This document shows, one piece after another, positions 8,064-15,583 of a stretch of DNA of 64,000 nucleotides (positions within the stretch are counted from its first letter, which is position 1; each line of letters starts with the position of its first letter). Location: positions 1 through 64,000 of the forward strand of contig DASWJQ010000039.1 in NCBI GenBank assembly GCA_036397095.1, read 5' to 3'. This DNA is from DASWJQ01 sp036397095. GTDB lineage: Bacteria > Chloroflexota > Anaerolineae > Anaerolineales > E44-bin32. The position numbers and the translations under genes are program-made. The notes beneath the pieces are model-generated. The model saw only the letters and a program-made list of their open reading frames with translations. It was not told the origin of the DNA and searched no databases.

Positions 8064-8363
8064 GAAGAGGACGGGGAGTAGGAGCCGCACGATGCCTGGG
8101 CTACTGATCCGTCGGCTGCCCCTCCTGGCCGGTGCGCTGTGCTCCAAATCGCCGTTGCCGTTGGCCGGCCGGACTGGGGCGATCACAAGGATCGCCCATA
8201 CGAAGCGAGGCTCCAAGATGGAAGGCCTGACCGTCGAGTGAGGGCCGAGTCCCATGAGCCTGGTAAGGGAATCCTGGCAAGGGCGAAGCTTGTGTTCGTC
8301 CGACCTGAGCTGCAGGCGCGTTCGCGGTACAAACCGGCCGGCAGATCGGTACAATGGCCGGCG
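8064..8363. other. Intergenic stretch before the ECF42 gene
   Basis: No convincing gene. It contains one hairpin, GGGCGAT-cacaagg-ATCGCCC at 8177-8197. The sigma-factor frame stays open upstream to 8139, but that extension has no homology-like sequence and no ribosome site. A promoter for the sigma gene could lie here; I could not assign one. Confidence 0.5.
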
Positions 8364-9623
8364 ATGGACGCAAGACGTCAAGCATTGGACCCGGCCTTCC
8401 GCCAACACCACGGCCGCGTGCTGGCCAACTTGATGGCCCGCTTTGGAGACCTTGACCTGGCCGAGGAGGCCCTGGCCGAAGCCTATCTGACTGCGCTGGA
8501 ACGCTGGCCGGACGATGGCCAACCGGCCAACCCGGGTGCTTGGCTGACGGTCACTGCCGGGCGCAAGGCGCTCGACCGGCTCCGACGTGAAGGTATCTAT
8601 CAGAAAAAGCTCGCGGAGCTGGCCCACGACCCCAGCCAGTCTTCCCGGTCGGGTCCACCCGAGCTGCCGGACGAGTACCCCGACGAGCGTCTCAAACTGA
8701 TTTTCACCTGTTGTCACCCGGCCCTGACAGTGGAAGCCCAGGTTGCCCTGACGCTGCGCTCGTTAGGCGGTCTGACCACCTGCGAAATCGCCCGAGCCTT
8801 CCTGGTGCCGGAGGCCACCATGGCCCAGCGATTGGTACGGGCCAAGCGCAAGATCCGCCAAGCGGGGATTCCGTTTCGCGTGCCGGACCCGGCCGCCCTC
8901 TCCGACAGGCTGGGTGCGGTGTTGGTAGTTATTTATCTCGTCTACAACGAAGGCTACCGGGCCACCGGCGGCGGCGTGCTGGATCGGCCTGACTTGTCGG
9001 CCGAGGCCGTTCGGTTGGCCGGCTTGCTTGTCGCCCTCCTGCGCCAACAGGCGAAGGAAGAAGTTTTGGCCGAGCCGCTTGGTCTGCAGGCCCTGCTCCT
9101 GCTCATCGAGGCCCGCCGGCCCGCCCGCCTGGATGCAGCGGGGGATCTGGTGCTGCTGCGTGATCAGAACCGATCGCGTTGGGATCATGTGCAGATTGAC
9201 CGGGGTCGCCGGCTACTGGCCCGGGCGGCCGCCCTGCGGGCCCCGGGTCCATACCAATTGCAGGCCGCCATCCAATTGGCCCACAACCAGGCCGCCAGCG
9301 CCGATGCCACGCCATGGGCCGAGATTGCTCGCCTCTACCAAAGCCTGGACTCCCTGCAGCCCACGCCCGTGGTTCAACTCAACTGGGCGGTGGCTCTGGC
9401 CTTCAACGGCGAGCATGGGCGCGCCTGGCACCTGCTCGAGGCCCTGGATCAATCCGGTTTGTTGGCCGACTACAGCCCGTACTACGTCGCCCGGGCCGAG
9501 CTGCTGCGCCAGCAGGGCGACCTCGCCGCTGCCGCCGGCGCGCTGCGCAAGGCGGCCGCCGTCAGCACCAACCGGATCGAGCAGCGCCGGCTGCGGCAGC
9601 AAGCTGCCGAGTTGCAAGGCTAG
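8364..9623 (+). CDS. ECF RNA polymerase sigma factor, ECF42-type with C-terminal helical repeat domain
   Basis: Directs RNA polymerase to stress or envelope promoters. Region 2 (about 10-80) reads HHGRVLANLMARFGDLDLAE and then EALAEAYLTALERWPDDG. Region 4 (about 135-175) has VALTLRSLGGLTTCEIARAF followed by VPEATMAQRLVRAKRKIRQA. The remaining 240 residues are a helical TPR-like extension, including VYNEGYRAT and LNWAVALAF, which is characteristic of ECF42 and absent from ordinary ECF factors. The YCII proteins on both sides fit the known ECF42 neighbourhood. No anti-sigma factor is present, consistent with control through the C-terminal domain. The start is the ATG at 8364; the open frame upstream is not family-like. 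Confidence 0.9.
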   Translation: MDARRQALDPAFRQHHGRVLANLMARFGDLDLAEEALAEAYLTALERWPDDGQPANPGAWLTVTAGRKALDRLRREGIYQKKLAELAHDPSQSSRSGPPELPDEYPDERLKLIFTCCHPALTVEAQVALTLRSLGGLTTCEIARAFLVPEATMAQRLVRAKRKIRQAGIPFRVPDPAALSDRLGAVLVVIYLVYNEGYRATGGGVLDRPDLSAEAVRLAGLLVALLRQQAKEEVLAEPLGLQALLLLIEARRPARLDAAGDLVLLRDQNRSRWDHVQIDRGRRLLARAAALRAPGPYQLQAAIQLAHNQAASADATPWAEIARLYQSLDSLQPTPVVQLNWAVALAFNGEHGRAWHLLEALDQSGLLADYSPYYVARAELLRQQGDLAAAAGALRKAAAVSTNRIEQRRLRQQAAELQG

Positions 9624-9637
9624 CCGGGAGAGTACCC

Positions 9638-9997
9638 ATGCATGCAAACCAACCACAGCCGGGTGATCCGCCGGCCCGCATGGTCCAACTGATCCTGGGC
9701 TTCTTCAAGAAGGGTCCAACCTGGAGCGCCGAGTCATCTCCCCAGGTCGAGGCCGACCAACGGCGTCACCTGGCGACCTTGCATGAGCTTCGCCAAAGCG
9801 GCATGCTGCTGTTGTCCGGCCCGACGCCGGAAAGCGGCGACCTGCGCGGCCTGGTGGTCTTCCGGCCTGGCAGCCGCCGGCAAGTCGAAGGCTGGCTGGC
9901 CGACGACGCCCACGTGCGCAGCGGCCGGCTGGTGATCGAGTTGCACGAATGGTGGCTGGATGCCGAAGTGGTGGAGCGGTTGGGGGCTGCGGAGTAG
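9638..9997 (+). CDS. Second YCII-related protein
   Basis: A 119-residue single-domain protein 14 bases after the sigma factor, so very likely cotranscribed with it. It has the YCII fold pattern: an opening strand MVQLILGFFKKGPTW, a helix with QRRHLATLHELRQSGMLLLS, GPTPESGDLRGLVVF in place of the canonical DGPF loop, and a closing VIELHEWWLD. It differs clearly from the DGPF copy upstream, so the cluster carries two divergent YCII types. The last codons overlap the first unit of a heptamer repeat array that begins at the stop codon. Confidence 0.8.
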   Translation: MHANQPQPGDPPARMVQLILGFFKKGPTWSAESSPQVEADQRRHLATLHELRQSGMLLLSGPTPESGDLRGLVVFRPGSRRQVEGWLADDAHVRSGRLVIELHEWWLDAEVVERLGAAE

Positions 9998-10057
9998 GGA
10001 TTTGGGACTGGGGACTGGGGATTGGGAGCGGTGATAAGTGACAGGTGAAAGGTGATA
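9996..10057. repeat. Heptameric short tandem repeat array (STRR-like)
   Basis: Seven-base units in near-perfect register: AGGGATT, TGGGACT, GGGGACT, GGGGATT, one six-base slip, then GGTGATA, AGTGACA, GGTGAAA, GGTGATA. The first unit overlaps the YCII stop codon. The same unit series recurs at 10210-10264 and 33807-33883. Confidence 0.85.
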
Positions 10058-10108
10058 TGCAAGAACGGTGAAGCGGGAATGGTGGGCCACATTGCCGAGC
10101 TCCCGCCC

Positions 10109-10364
10109 AACCCGAAGGGGAATCCAGGCTACCGAAACTTGCAGGACGGTGAGTGGGTGTCTGCCCCTCTCTGTGCTCAGGGTGCTTCGCTTAGGGGCGG
10201 CACAAGTGCAGGGATTGGGGATTGGGAGCGGTGATAAGTGATAAGTTACAGGTAATAGGTGATACGGAATACGGAAGCGCACGGAAGACCGAACGGGATA
10301 ACGCCAACCTCGCGCAACCCGAAGGGGAATCCAGGCTACCGAAGCTTGCACGACGGTGAGTGGG
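10109..10364. repeat. Duplicated 49-bp intergenic segment (two copies)
   Basis: Copies at 10109-10157 and 10316-10364 start AACCCGAAGGGGAATCCAGG and end GACGGTGAGTGGG, differing at two positions. Each follows a heptamer array, so the larger unit (array plus segment) is duplicated with a spacing of about 207 bp. Neither copy looks coding. Confidence 0.8.
10210..10264. repeat. Second heptameric repeat array
   Basis: Units AGGGATT, GGGGATT, a six-base slip GGGAGC, then GGTGATA, AGTGATA, AGTTACA, GGTAATA, GGTGATA. Order and slip position match the array at 9996. Confidence 0.85.
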
Positions 10365-10400
10365 GGTCTGGGGTCGCACTACATCCCCGCCCCCAGGGCC

Positions 10401-10634
10401 CCCCCTTGAGGGGGGAGCTGTATGGGGGGAGAAAGAGACAATCAACGTCGATAACGAGCTACGGTGTCGAACTGTCTGCACCGAGAGCAAGAAGCCCCGC
10501 CGCGGCAGCGGCATACCCCCCTCCCCCTTGAGGGGGGAGCTGTATGGGGGGAGAAAGAGACAATCAACGTCGATGACGAGCTGCGGTATGGAACTGTCTG
10601 CGTCGAGAGAAAGAAGCCCTGCCGCGGCAGCGCC
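10401..10634. repeat. Tandem pair of about 112-bp repeats, 122-bp period
   Basis: Copy 1 is about 10401-10512 and copy 2 about 10523-10634. Both open with a C5-TTGA-G6 palindrome and AGCTGTATGG, continue through GAGACAATCAACGTCGAT and AACTGTCTGC, and close with GCCGCGGCAGCG. No reading frame is conserved between copies, so this is a non-coding tandem duplication. It fills the gap before the haem membrane protein gene. Confidence 0.8.
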
Positions 10635-10651
10635 TTAAACCCCCCTAAACA

Positions 10652-11371
10652 CTAACCCCTGGCACTGCGTTTGGACGTCTGCACGGGGAAGATCGCGCCA
10701 ACAACACGGTAGATGCTCAAGAACAACAGCGATGCGCCGCTGGCCACATACGCCGCCTGCACCAGAAGCGAGCTGGAATCGCTGCCGCTGGTGATGCCGT
10801 GCAGCAAGGCCATGGCGAAAGCGCCAAACGTTAGAAAGTGGAGCCAGCGCCAGAGTTTGTGTCCGATTCGCTTACGAACGTAGAAGCTCAGGCTGATCAC
10901 AATCAGGGCATAAAAGGCAAGTTGGCCCAGGCCGACCCACAACGGCTCATAGGCCGTACTCTGGAATGGCACCAGGACCTGACTCAGCGAGTACTGAATG
11001 TATCGGTCACCCAAAAGAATCAGTGCATGAAACAACGCCAGGTTGAGGCCCAGCAGGCTCAAGTACTGGTGGAGTTCGAAGGCCAGCGGGCCCCCGGGCC
11101 AAAGGCGCGCCAGCTTGTTGGAAATCGAGATGCCTAAGGCCATTGAAAGCCACATCAGCCCGTAGGCGGTCAGCCCGCTGGCACGTGACAGGTACCAATA
11201 GGCTTTCGGTGCGTCACCAAAGAGCGTGGCCGCCAGGTCCGGCGCCCAGGCCGGCACCAGTACAACCGCCAACAGCACCCCAAAGAGCACCGACAAGAAC
11301 ATGATGGCAACCGTCCCAAATGGAACTGCCGTCTCCAGTTCGTCGAGATCCACCGTCGTCTGTTCAGCCAT
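10652..11371 (-). CDS. Ferric-reductase-like transmembrane haem protein
   Basis: Predicted integral membrane cytochrome b carrying electrons across the membrane. The 239 residues form about six helices. Two helices carry paired histidines spaced as bis-haem ligands: HQYLSLLGLNLALFH (His-x13-His) and HFLTFGAFAMALLH (His-x12-His), as in YedZ/ferric reductase-like domains. No FAD or NAD domain is fused. It directly abuts the apbE stop codon with no gap, so it is cotranslated as the last gene of a four-gene set. The pairing with a flavin transferase and a PepSY-like secreted protein suggests electrons leave the membrane to an extracytoplasmic flavin or metal. The final acceptor is unknown. Confidence 0.85.
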   Translation of the reverse strand: MAEQTTVDLDELETAVPFGTVAIMFLSVLFGVLLAVVLVPAWAPDLAATLFGDAPKAYWYLSRASGLTAYGLMWLSMALGISISNKLARLWPGGPLAFELHQYLSLLGLNLALFHALILLGDRYIQYSLSQVLVPFQSTAYEPLWVGLGQLAFYALIVISLSFYVRKRIGHKLWRWLHFLTFGAFAMALLHGITSGSDSSSLLVQAAYVASGASLLFLSIYRVVGAIFPVQTSKRSARG

Positions 11372-12298
11372 CTAGCCCTTCCACACAAATGCATCCCAGC
11401 CACGAGACGCCCATGCTTGCCCATGGTCGCCGATCAGCAACCCCTCGGTTGCCGGCTGGCCGTGGAGCCAGCCGAGGCCCAACGAATGGCCAAGCAGCAG
11501 GGACGCCTTGGCAGCCGCTTCCGCCTGGAGCCCATCGGCGGCGATGACGGTTGACCGCACCACATCACTGCGTGACGGGGCTGCGGTGCGCGGATCGATC
11601 AAGTGATGCTGGTCGCCGGCCGGCCCAGACCAGCGCCGCCGGTCGCGGCCGGAGGTGGCGACAAAGCCGTCTTCGACCACGAGCAGGCCCAGGGGCTCGC
11701 CCGCCTCATCCCCCAACCCGTCGATGTCAATGGCCCAAGGATGACCATCGCGCCGCGGACCCCGGACGGCAATGTCGCCGCCGGCGTCGACCAAAGCCGG
11801 CCCAAGCCGAGAAAGGCGGTTGGCCGCCTGGTCGGCCGCCCAGCCTTTGGCAATGCCGCCCAGGTCGATCCGCACATCCGGCGGGAGCCAAATCCGGCTG
11901 TCAGCCTCATCAATCTTGACTGCCGACCACATGCCAGCCGGGATACCGTCCGGCGCCTCGCGAACCGGGCCTTGTCCCAGACCCAGCTCAAAGCCGCGGT
12001 CGTAACCAGCGAACTCGAGGGCAGGCAGCACCGTCGGATCCACCAATCCACCGGTAAGACCGGCCGCCCGCACGGCGGCAGTGGTGACGGCCAGCATCGT
12101 GTTGGACACACGCTGCCAGCCACCGCCTCGAGCGTTGACGTGGCAAAGCTCGCTATCCGGCCGGAAGCGACTGAGCTTGGCCTCCCATTCCTCGAACCAG
12201 GCCGGCACCTGGCGCAGGGTGGCCTCCGCCACCGGGTTGTCGGCGTCCACGACGGCCTTCATTTGACAACCCATCGCACGGAACGTGATCTCAAGCAT
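11372..12298 (-). CDS. apbE: FAD:protein FMN transferase (ApbE)
   Basis: Attaches FMN covalently to a Ser/Thr of a partner protein outside the cytoplasm, with Mg and FAD. The family markers are present in order: FRAMGCQMKA at the N-terminus, VDPTVLPALEFAGYDRG, DLGGIAKGWAADQAANRL, ALVDAGGDIAVRG, HLIDPRTAAPS and EAAAKASLLLG. Length is 308 residues. No convincing signal peptide precedes the fold, unlike many secreted ApbE proteins, so the site of action is uncertain. It sits between a Ser-rich membrane protein and the haem protein. No canonical FMN-binding (NqrC/RnfG-type) substrate is visible in the window. Confidence 0.93.
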   Translation of the reverse strand: MLEITFRAMGCQMKAVVDADNPVAEATLRQVPAWFEEWEAKLSRFRPDSELCHVNARGGGWQRVSNTMLAVTTAAVRAAGLTGGLVDPTVLPALEFAGYDRGFELGLGQGPVREAPDGIPAGMWSAVKIDEADSRIWLPPDVRIDLGGIAKGWAADQAANRLSRLGPALVDAGGDIAVRGPRRDGHPWAIDIDGLGDEAGEPLGLLVVEDGFVATSGRDRRRWSGPAGDQHHLIDPRTAAPSRSDVVRSTVIAADGLQAEAAAKASLLLGHSLGLGWLHGQPATEGLLIGDHGQAWASRGWDAFVWKG

Positions 12299-12304
12299 CT
12301 AACC

Positions 12305-12661
12305 CTATCCGGACGAGCGTGTCGAGGCCGATGACGATGGCCGGGAAGACGATGAGGACGAGGCAGACGAGGCCGCCGGAGCACTGACGCGACGCAAAGC
12401 CGGGGGAGCTGCCGTCGGGGCGGCGTTGACAGCCGTCGTTTGAAGATCGTCGGGCGCCGGTATCACCGTCGGAACCGGCGGCAGCGCCAACACCAGCGGC
12501 GTCACGGTCGGCTCGGGCTGGCTCTCGCCCGCCCCTTCGGCCGAAAGCTTGGCCCACCCTCCAAGCGTTCCGGCCAACGCCAGTAGCGTCAGGAGGGTCT
12601 TACTCAGACCGCCGGCGATCGGGGGCTTGCGCCGCCTGGCGGCCGGGGAGGAGCTAGCCAC
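12305..12661 (-). CDS. Ser/Pro-rich membrane-anchored protein of unknown function
   Basis: A 118-residue protein starting with GTG at 12661, inside the last codons of the preceding gene (8-base overlap), which argues for translational coupling. After a basic N-terminus (RRRKPP) a single hydrophobic helix LLTLLALAGTLGGW anchors it. The rest is an extended Pro/Val/Ala linker (TVTPLVLALPPVPTVIPAP) ending in a long serine tract and STRSSG. It stops seven bases before apbE. The low-complexity tail could be a flexible tether or a target for modification, but no recognised flavinylation motif is present. I do not recognise a family. Confidence 0.55.
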   Translation of the reverse strand: MASSSPAARRRKPPIAGGLSKTLLTLLALAGTLGGWAKLSAEGAGESQPEPTVTPLVLALPPVPTVIPAPDDLQTTAVNAAPTAAPPALRRVSAPAASSASSSSSSRPSSSASTRSSG

Positions 12662-13211
12662 TGTCCTCGTCCTCGTCTTCGTGTTCATCTTCGTGCTCGT
12701 CATCGTCATCACCATCATGCTCGCCGTAGCTGCCGCCATCGTCCGCTGGCGGGCTGCTGGCGCCGTTGTAGAGCAGGATGGCGTCGGTGGCCGAGATATA
12801 GACCGGGCCGCCGTCCAGCAGCACCTCGTAGGCAACCGTGCCCCGGAAGTCGACAAGTTCCGGCCAGTGGCGCAGCTCACTGCCCGGCGCCAGATTCAAC
12901 GCCAACCCGACGGCCAGTTCCGCAGACACCGGGTACACCGCAGTCTGAGGCTCAGCCGGCGGTTCGGCGATCCCGCTGGCGGCAATCGTCTCGTAGGCCT
13001 CCGCCAACTGGACGTTGGCCTGCTCGAGCGCCTGCTGGTATTCGGCCTCCCGTACCTGCCACTCGGCTTCGATCTCCGGCGGGAGCTCCACCGCCGGAGC
13101 CGGCCCGACTCCCTCGGCTTGTTGAGCGGCGACGGCCGCAACCGCCCCAATGGCGACCAGCAGAAAAGCAGTCAGCCCTACCGACAGAAAAAGCGCCGTT
13201 CTTTGACCCAT
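12654..13211 (-). CDS. Secreted PepSY-like protein with acidic/His-rich tail
   Basis: Predicted exported protein of 185 residues. The N-terminus MGQRTALFLSVGLTAFLLVA is a signal sequence or anchor, followed by a coiled-coil-like segment (about 45-75). The segment GTVAYEVLLDGGPVYISATD resembles the conserved strand of PepSY-type domains, which often pair with haem or iron-reductase membrane proteins. The C-terminus is a run of Asp, Glu and His that would bind metal ions. The ATG at 13211 is preferred over the upstream GTG because GGGAGG lies at the right distance. It is first in the operon that ends with the haem protein and diverges from the two-component genes. Confidence 0.7.
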   Translation of the reverse strand: MGQRTALFLSVGLTAFLLVAIGAVAAVAAQQAEGVGPAPAVELPPEIEAEWQVREAEYQQALEQANVQLAEAYETIAASGIAEPPAEPQTAVYPVSAELAVGLALNLAPGSELRHWPELVDFRGTVAYEVLLDGGPVYISATDAILLYNGASSPPADDGGSYGEHDGDDDDEHEDEHEDEDEDSG

Positions 13212-13335
13212 GCTGTGCACCTCCCAGATACAGGCTGAAGCTTAGGTTTCGATGCTAAGATTCGTCTGGGAATGGCGACCCAACATTCCAAGGATTTTCC
13301 AATCCAACGCCGCTACCCTGCCACGGAGGTCGCCC

Positions 13336-14022
13336 ATGAAGCTGCTCGTTGTAGAAGACGATCCCAAACTGGGTCGGTTAATCCAGTCTGTCCTGGCTGA
13401 GTCTGGTTTTCCGGCGGAACTGGCGGCCGACGGCGACACCGGCCTCGATCTGGCGCTGCGCGGTCACTATGATGTTGCCGTTATTGACTGGATGCTGCCC
13501 GGGCGGGATGGCCCTGCCATTTGCCGGGCGGTTCGAGCGGCAGGCATTCCTACCGCCCTGATTCTTCTGACGGCCCGCAGCCAGATCGAGGACCGCGTTG
13601 CCGGTCTCGACAGCGGCGCCGATGATTACCTGGTCAAACCGTTTGCCTTCGAGGAACTGCTGGCCAGGGTGCGGGCACTTGGCCGGCGCGGCGCCCCCTT
13701 AAACCGGGACACCTGGGAACTTCGGACAGGCCAGGTGGTGATGGATTTGGGCGCACACACTGCCCGGCGCGGCGAGACCCCGCTCGACCTGACCAAGACC
13801 GAGTGGTCACTGCTTGAGTTCTTCCTGCGTCACCCGGGCCAAATCCTGACCCGGCAGCAGATACTTGATTACGTTTGGTCTTACGACACCTCGGTCCAGC
13901 CGAGCCTGGTCGATGTGTACGTTTCCTACCTGCGCAAGAAGCTTGATCAACCTGGCCTGGGTGACCCCATTCTGACGGTCCGTGGCGTGGGCTACCGCTG
14001 GCAGGCACCCGATGTTCCATAA
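13336..14022 (+). CDS. OmpR-family response regulator
   Basis: DNA-binding regulator of 228 residues. The receiver domain (1-115) has the acidic pair E7-D8-D9, phosphoacceptor D51 in VIDWMLPG, the conserved Thr in LILLTA, and Lys in YLVKPFAF. The winged-helix domain (about 128-222) shows LTKTEWSLLEFFLRHPGQIL, RQQILDYVW, VDVYVSYLRKKL and VRGVGYRW. The ATG at 13336 follows GGAGGT. It overlaps the sensor kinase gene by 11 bases and is divergent from the redox operon 125 bases away, making that operon a plausible target. Confidence 0.95.
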   Translation: MKLLVVEDDPKLGRLIQSVLAESGFPAELAADGDTGLDLALRGHYDVAVIDWMLPGRDGPAICRAVRAAGIPTALILLTARSQIEDRVAGLDSGADDYLVKPFAFEELLARVRALGRRGAPLNRDTWELRTGQVVMDLGAHTARRGETPLDLTKTEWSLLEFFLRHPGQILTRQQILDYVWSYDTSVQPSLVDVYVSYLRKKLDQPGLGDPILTVRGVGYRWQAPDVP

Positions 14023-15385
14023 CCTGCGTCTGCGCCTGACCCTGCTCTACCTGGCCGCCGGCGCCGGCCTTTCGCTGGCGATGGCGCTGACAGCCTATGG
14101 CCTGGTCAGCTATTACTTCCAGCGCACCACGGACCGCGCGCTGCAGCATGTGATGGCCGAGCATATGGAATTGCTGGGAGCCGAGCTGCCAACCGAATTG
14201 TGGCAAGCCGAGGAGACCTGGTACAGCGGCGCCGCCAGCTTGCTCCCCCCCCAAATCAGCGCCGCACTGCGCCCTGTGCTCGAGCAGGATCCATCCTTTG
14301 ATCCGGGCCAAGTCGAATTTCATGAGACCGCCGGCGAGCAGGCGCTCGATGCCGAATTGGCCGCCATTTTCGTACTGGCGCTCAATGAACGCGGCCGGCT
14401 CCTGCCCGGCTTCAACCTGGAAGCCTCCCCGCTGGCACCGGACACGGAAGCGGTTGAAGAGGCGCTGGAACACGGCCACGATTTCCGCACGGTCCGGGCC
14501 GGTGGCACACGAATCCGACTGTTGACCTACCAACTGCAGGGGATCGATCAACCCCGCATCCTGCAGGTCGGCCGCTCGCTGCGCGACCAGCAGCAACTGC
14601 TTGCCCTGCTGGGGGTCGGGCTATTTGTGTTTGGTGCTGTCACCCTGGCCGGGTTGGCCGCTGCTAGTTGGTGGCTGGCGGGCGAGAGCCTGCGTCCCAC
14701 AGAACTCGCTTTCGAGCGCCAACAGTCGTTCGTGGCCAACGCAAGCCATGAGCTGAGGGCGCCGTTGACGCTGATACGGTCGAGCGCCGAGGTTGCCAGG
14801 TCGAAAGCCAGCGGCAAACAGGCCTCACTGCTCGACGACATCCTGCACGAAGTCGATCACATGAGCCGCCTAATTGAGGACCAATTGCTCCTATCGCGAC
14901 TGGATGTCGACCGGCTGCCATTGACCCTGCAGCCGATCGCCTTGCACACGCTGGCAGGTGAATTGGTCCGCCAGGTACAAGACTTGCCGGCGGCAACCGG
15001 ATTGGCCATTGGCTGCTCGGCCGAGCCCATCTGGACACAGGGCGATCCGACAAGGTTACGGCAAGTCCTTCACATCATTCTGGACAACGCCATCCAACAC
15101 ACACCGGATGGAGGCACCATTGACGTTCAGGTGTTGGCAAACGGCTCGGATGTTATCGTGCGGGTTGAGGATGATGGTCCGGGGATCCCGCCGGCCGACC
15201 TGGGGCACGTTCTTGACCGCTTCTACCGGGTGGACAAAGCCCGTCGTCGTGGCCAGGGATCTGGTCTTGGCTTGTCGATCGCAACGGCACTGGTGCGGGC
15301 ACACCGGGGCGAACTCACCATCGAAAGCCAGCCTGGCCAGGGAACGACCGTCAGCGTGCGGTTGCCAAGGCTGCACCGGAGCTGA
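14012..15385 (+). CDS. Sensor histidine kinase
   Basis: Membrane sensor partner of the preceding regulator, 457 residues. Helices at about 9-30 and 190-212 bracket an extracytoplasmic sensor domain of roughly 160 residues. The dimerisation box contains the phosphorylated His at about residue 246 (FVANASHELRAPLTLI). The ATPase domain has the N box DNAIQHTPDGG, G1 DDGPGIP and G2 GSGLGLSIA. The start lies inside the end of the regulator gene, so the pair is translationally coupled. The sensor domain is not one I recognise; the neighbouring genes suggest a redox or metal signal. Confidence 0.93.
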   Translation: MFHNLRLRLTLLYLAAGAGLSLAMALTAYGLVSYYFQRTTDRALQHVMAEHMELLGAELPTELWQAEETWYSGAASLLPPQISAALRPVLEQDPSFDPGQVEFHETAGEQALDAELAAIFVLALNERGRLLPGFNLEASPLAPDTEAVEEALEHGHDFRTVRAGGTRIRLLTYQLQGIDQPRILQVGRSLRDQQQLLALLGVGLFVFGAVTLAGLAAASWWLAGESLRPTELAFERQQSFVANASHELRAPLTLIRSSAEVARSKASGKQASLLDDILHEVDHMSRLIEDQLLLSRLDVDRLPLTLQPIALHTLAGELVRQVQDLPAATGLAIGCSAEPIWTQGDPTRLRQVLHIILDNAIQHTPDGGTIDVQVLANGSDVIVRVEDDGPGIPPADLGHVLDRFYRVDKARRRGQGSGLGLSIATALVRAHRGELTIESQPGQGTTVSVRLPRLHRS

Positions 15386-15417
15386 TAGGTATTCCAAACC
15401 CAGATCAATAAGCCTAC

Positions 15418-15444
15418 AAAACACAAAGACTCAAAGACTCGAAC
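15418..15444. repeat. ACACAAAGACTC-type short repeat
   Basis: An A-rich stretch with ACACAAAGACTCAAAGACTC. A similar sequence occurs on the opposite strand near 33980-34005 (ACACAAAGGCACGAAGACTC). The gap 15386-15583 otherwise shows no gene. Confidence 0.45.
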
Positions 15445-15583
15445 AGAAACTAGCAGCCGGAGTCCGACATGCTTGGAGAACACCGTGTCTCGCCGTTGTC
15501 AAATCTAGAGCCCTTCCTGGCCCGGCGGATAGGCAAACCTTCCCACTAACTCTTCCACCGCAGGGGTGGTACCCTTACGCGCC

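Noticed and set aside
8139..8363. N-terminal extension of the ECF sigma factor
   Set aside because: The frame is open, but the residues do not resemble sigma region 1 or 2 and no ribosome site precedes 8139. The ATG at 8364 gives the normal family start.
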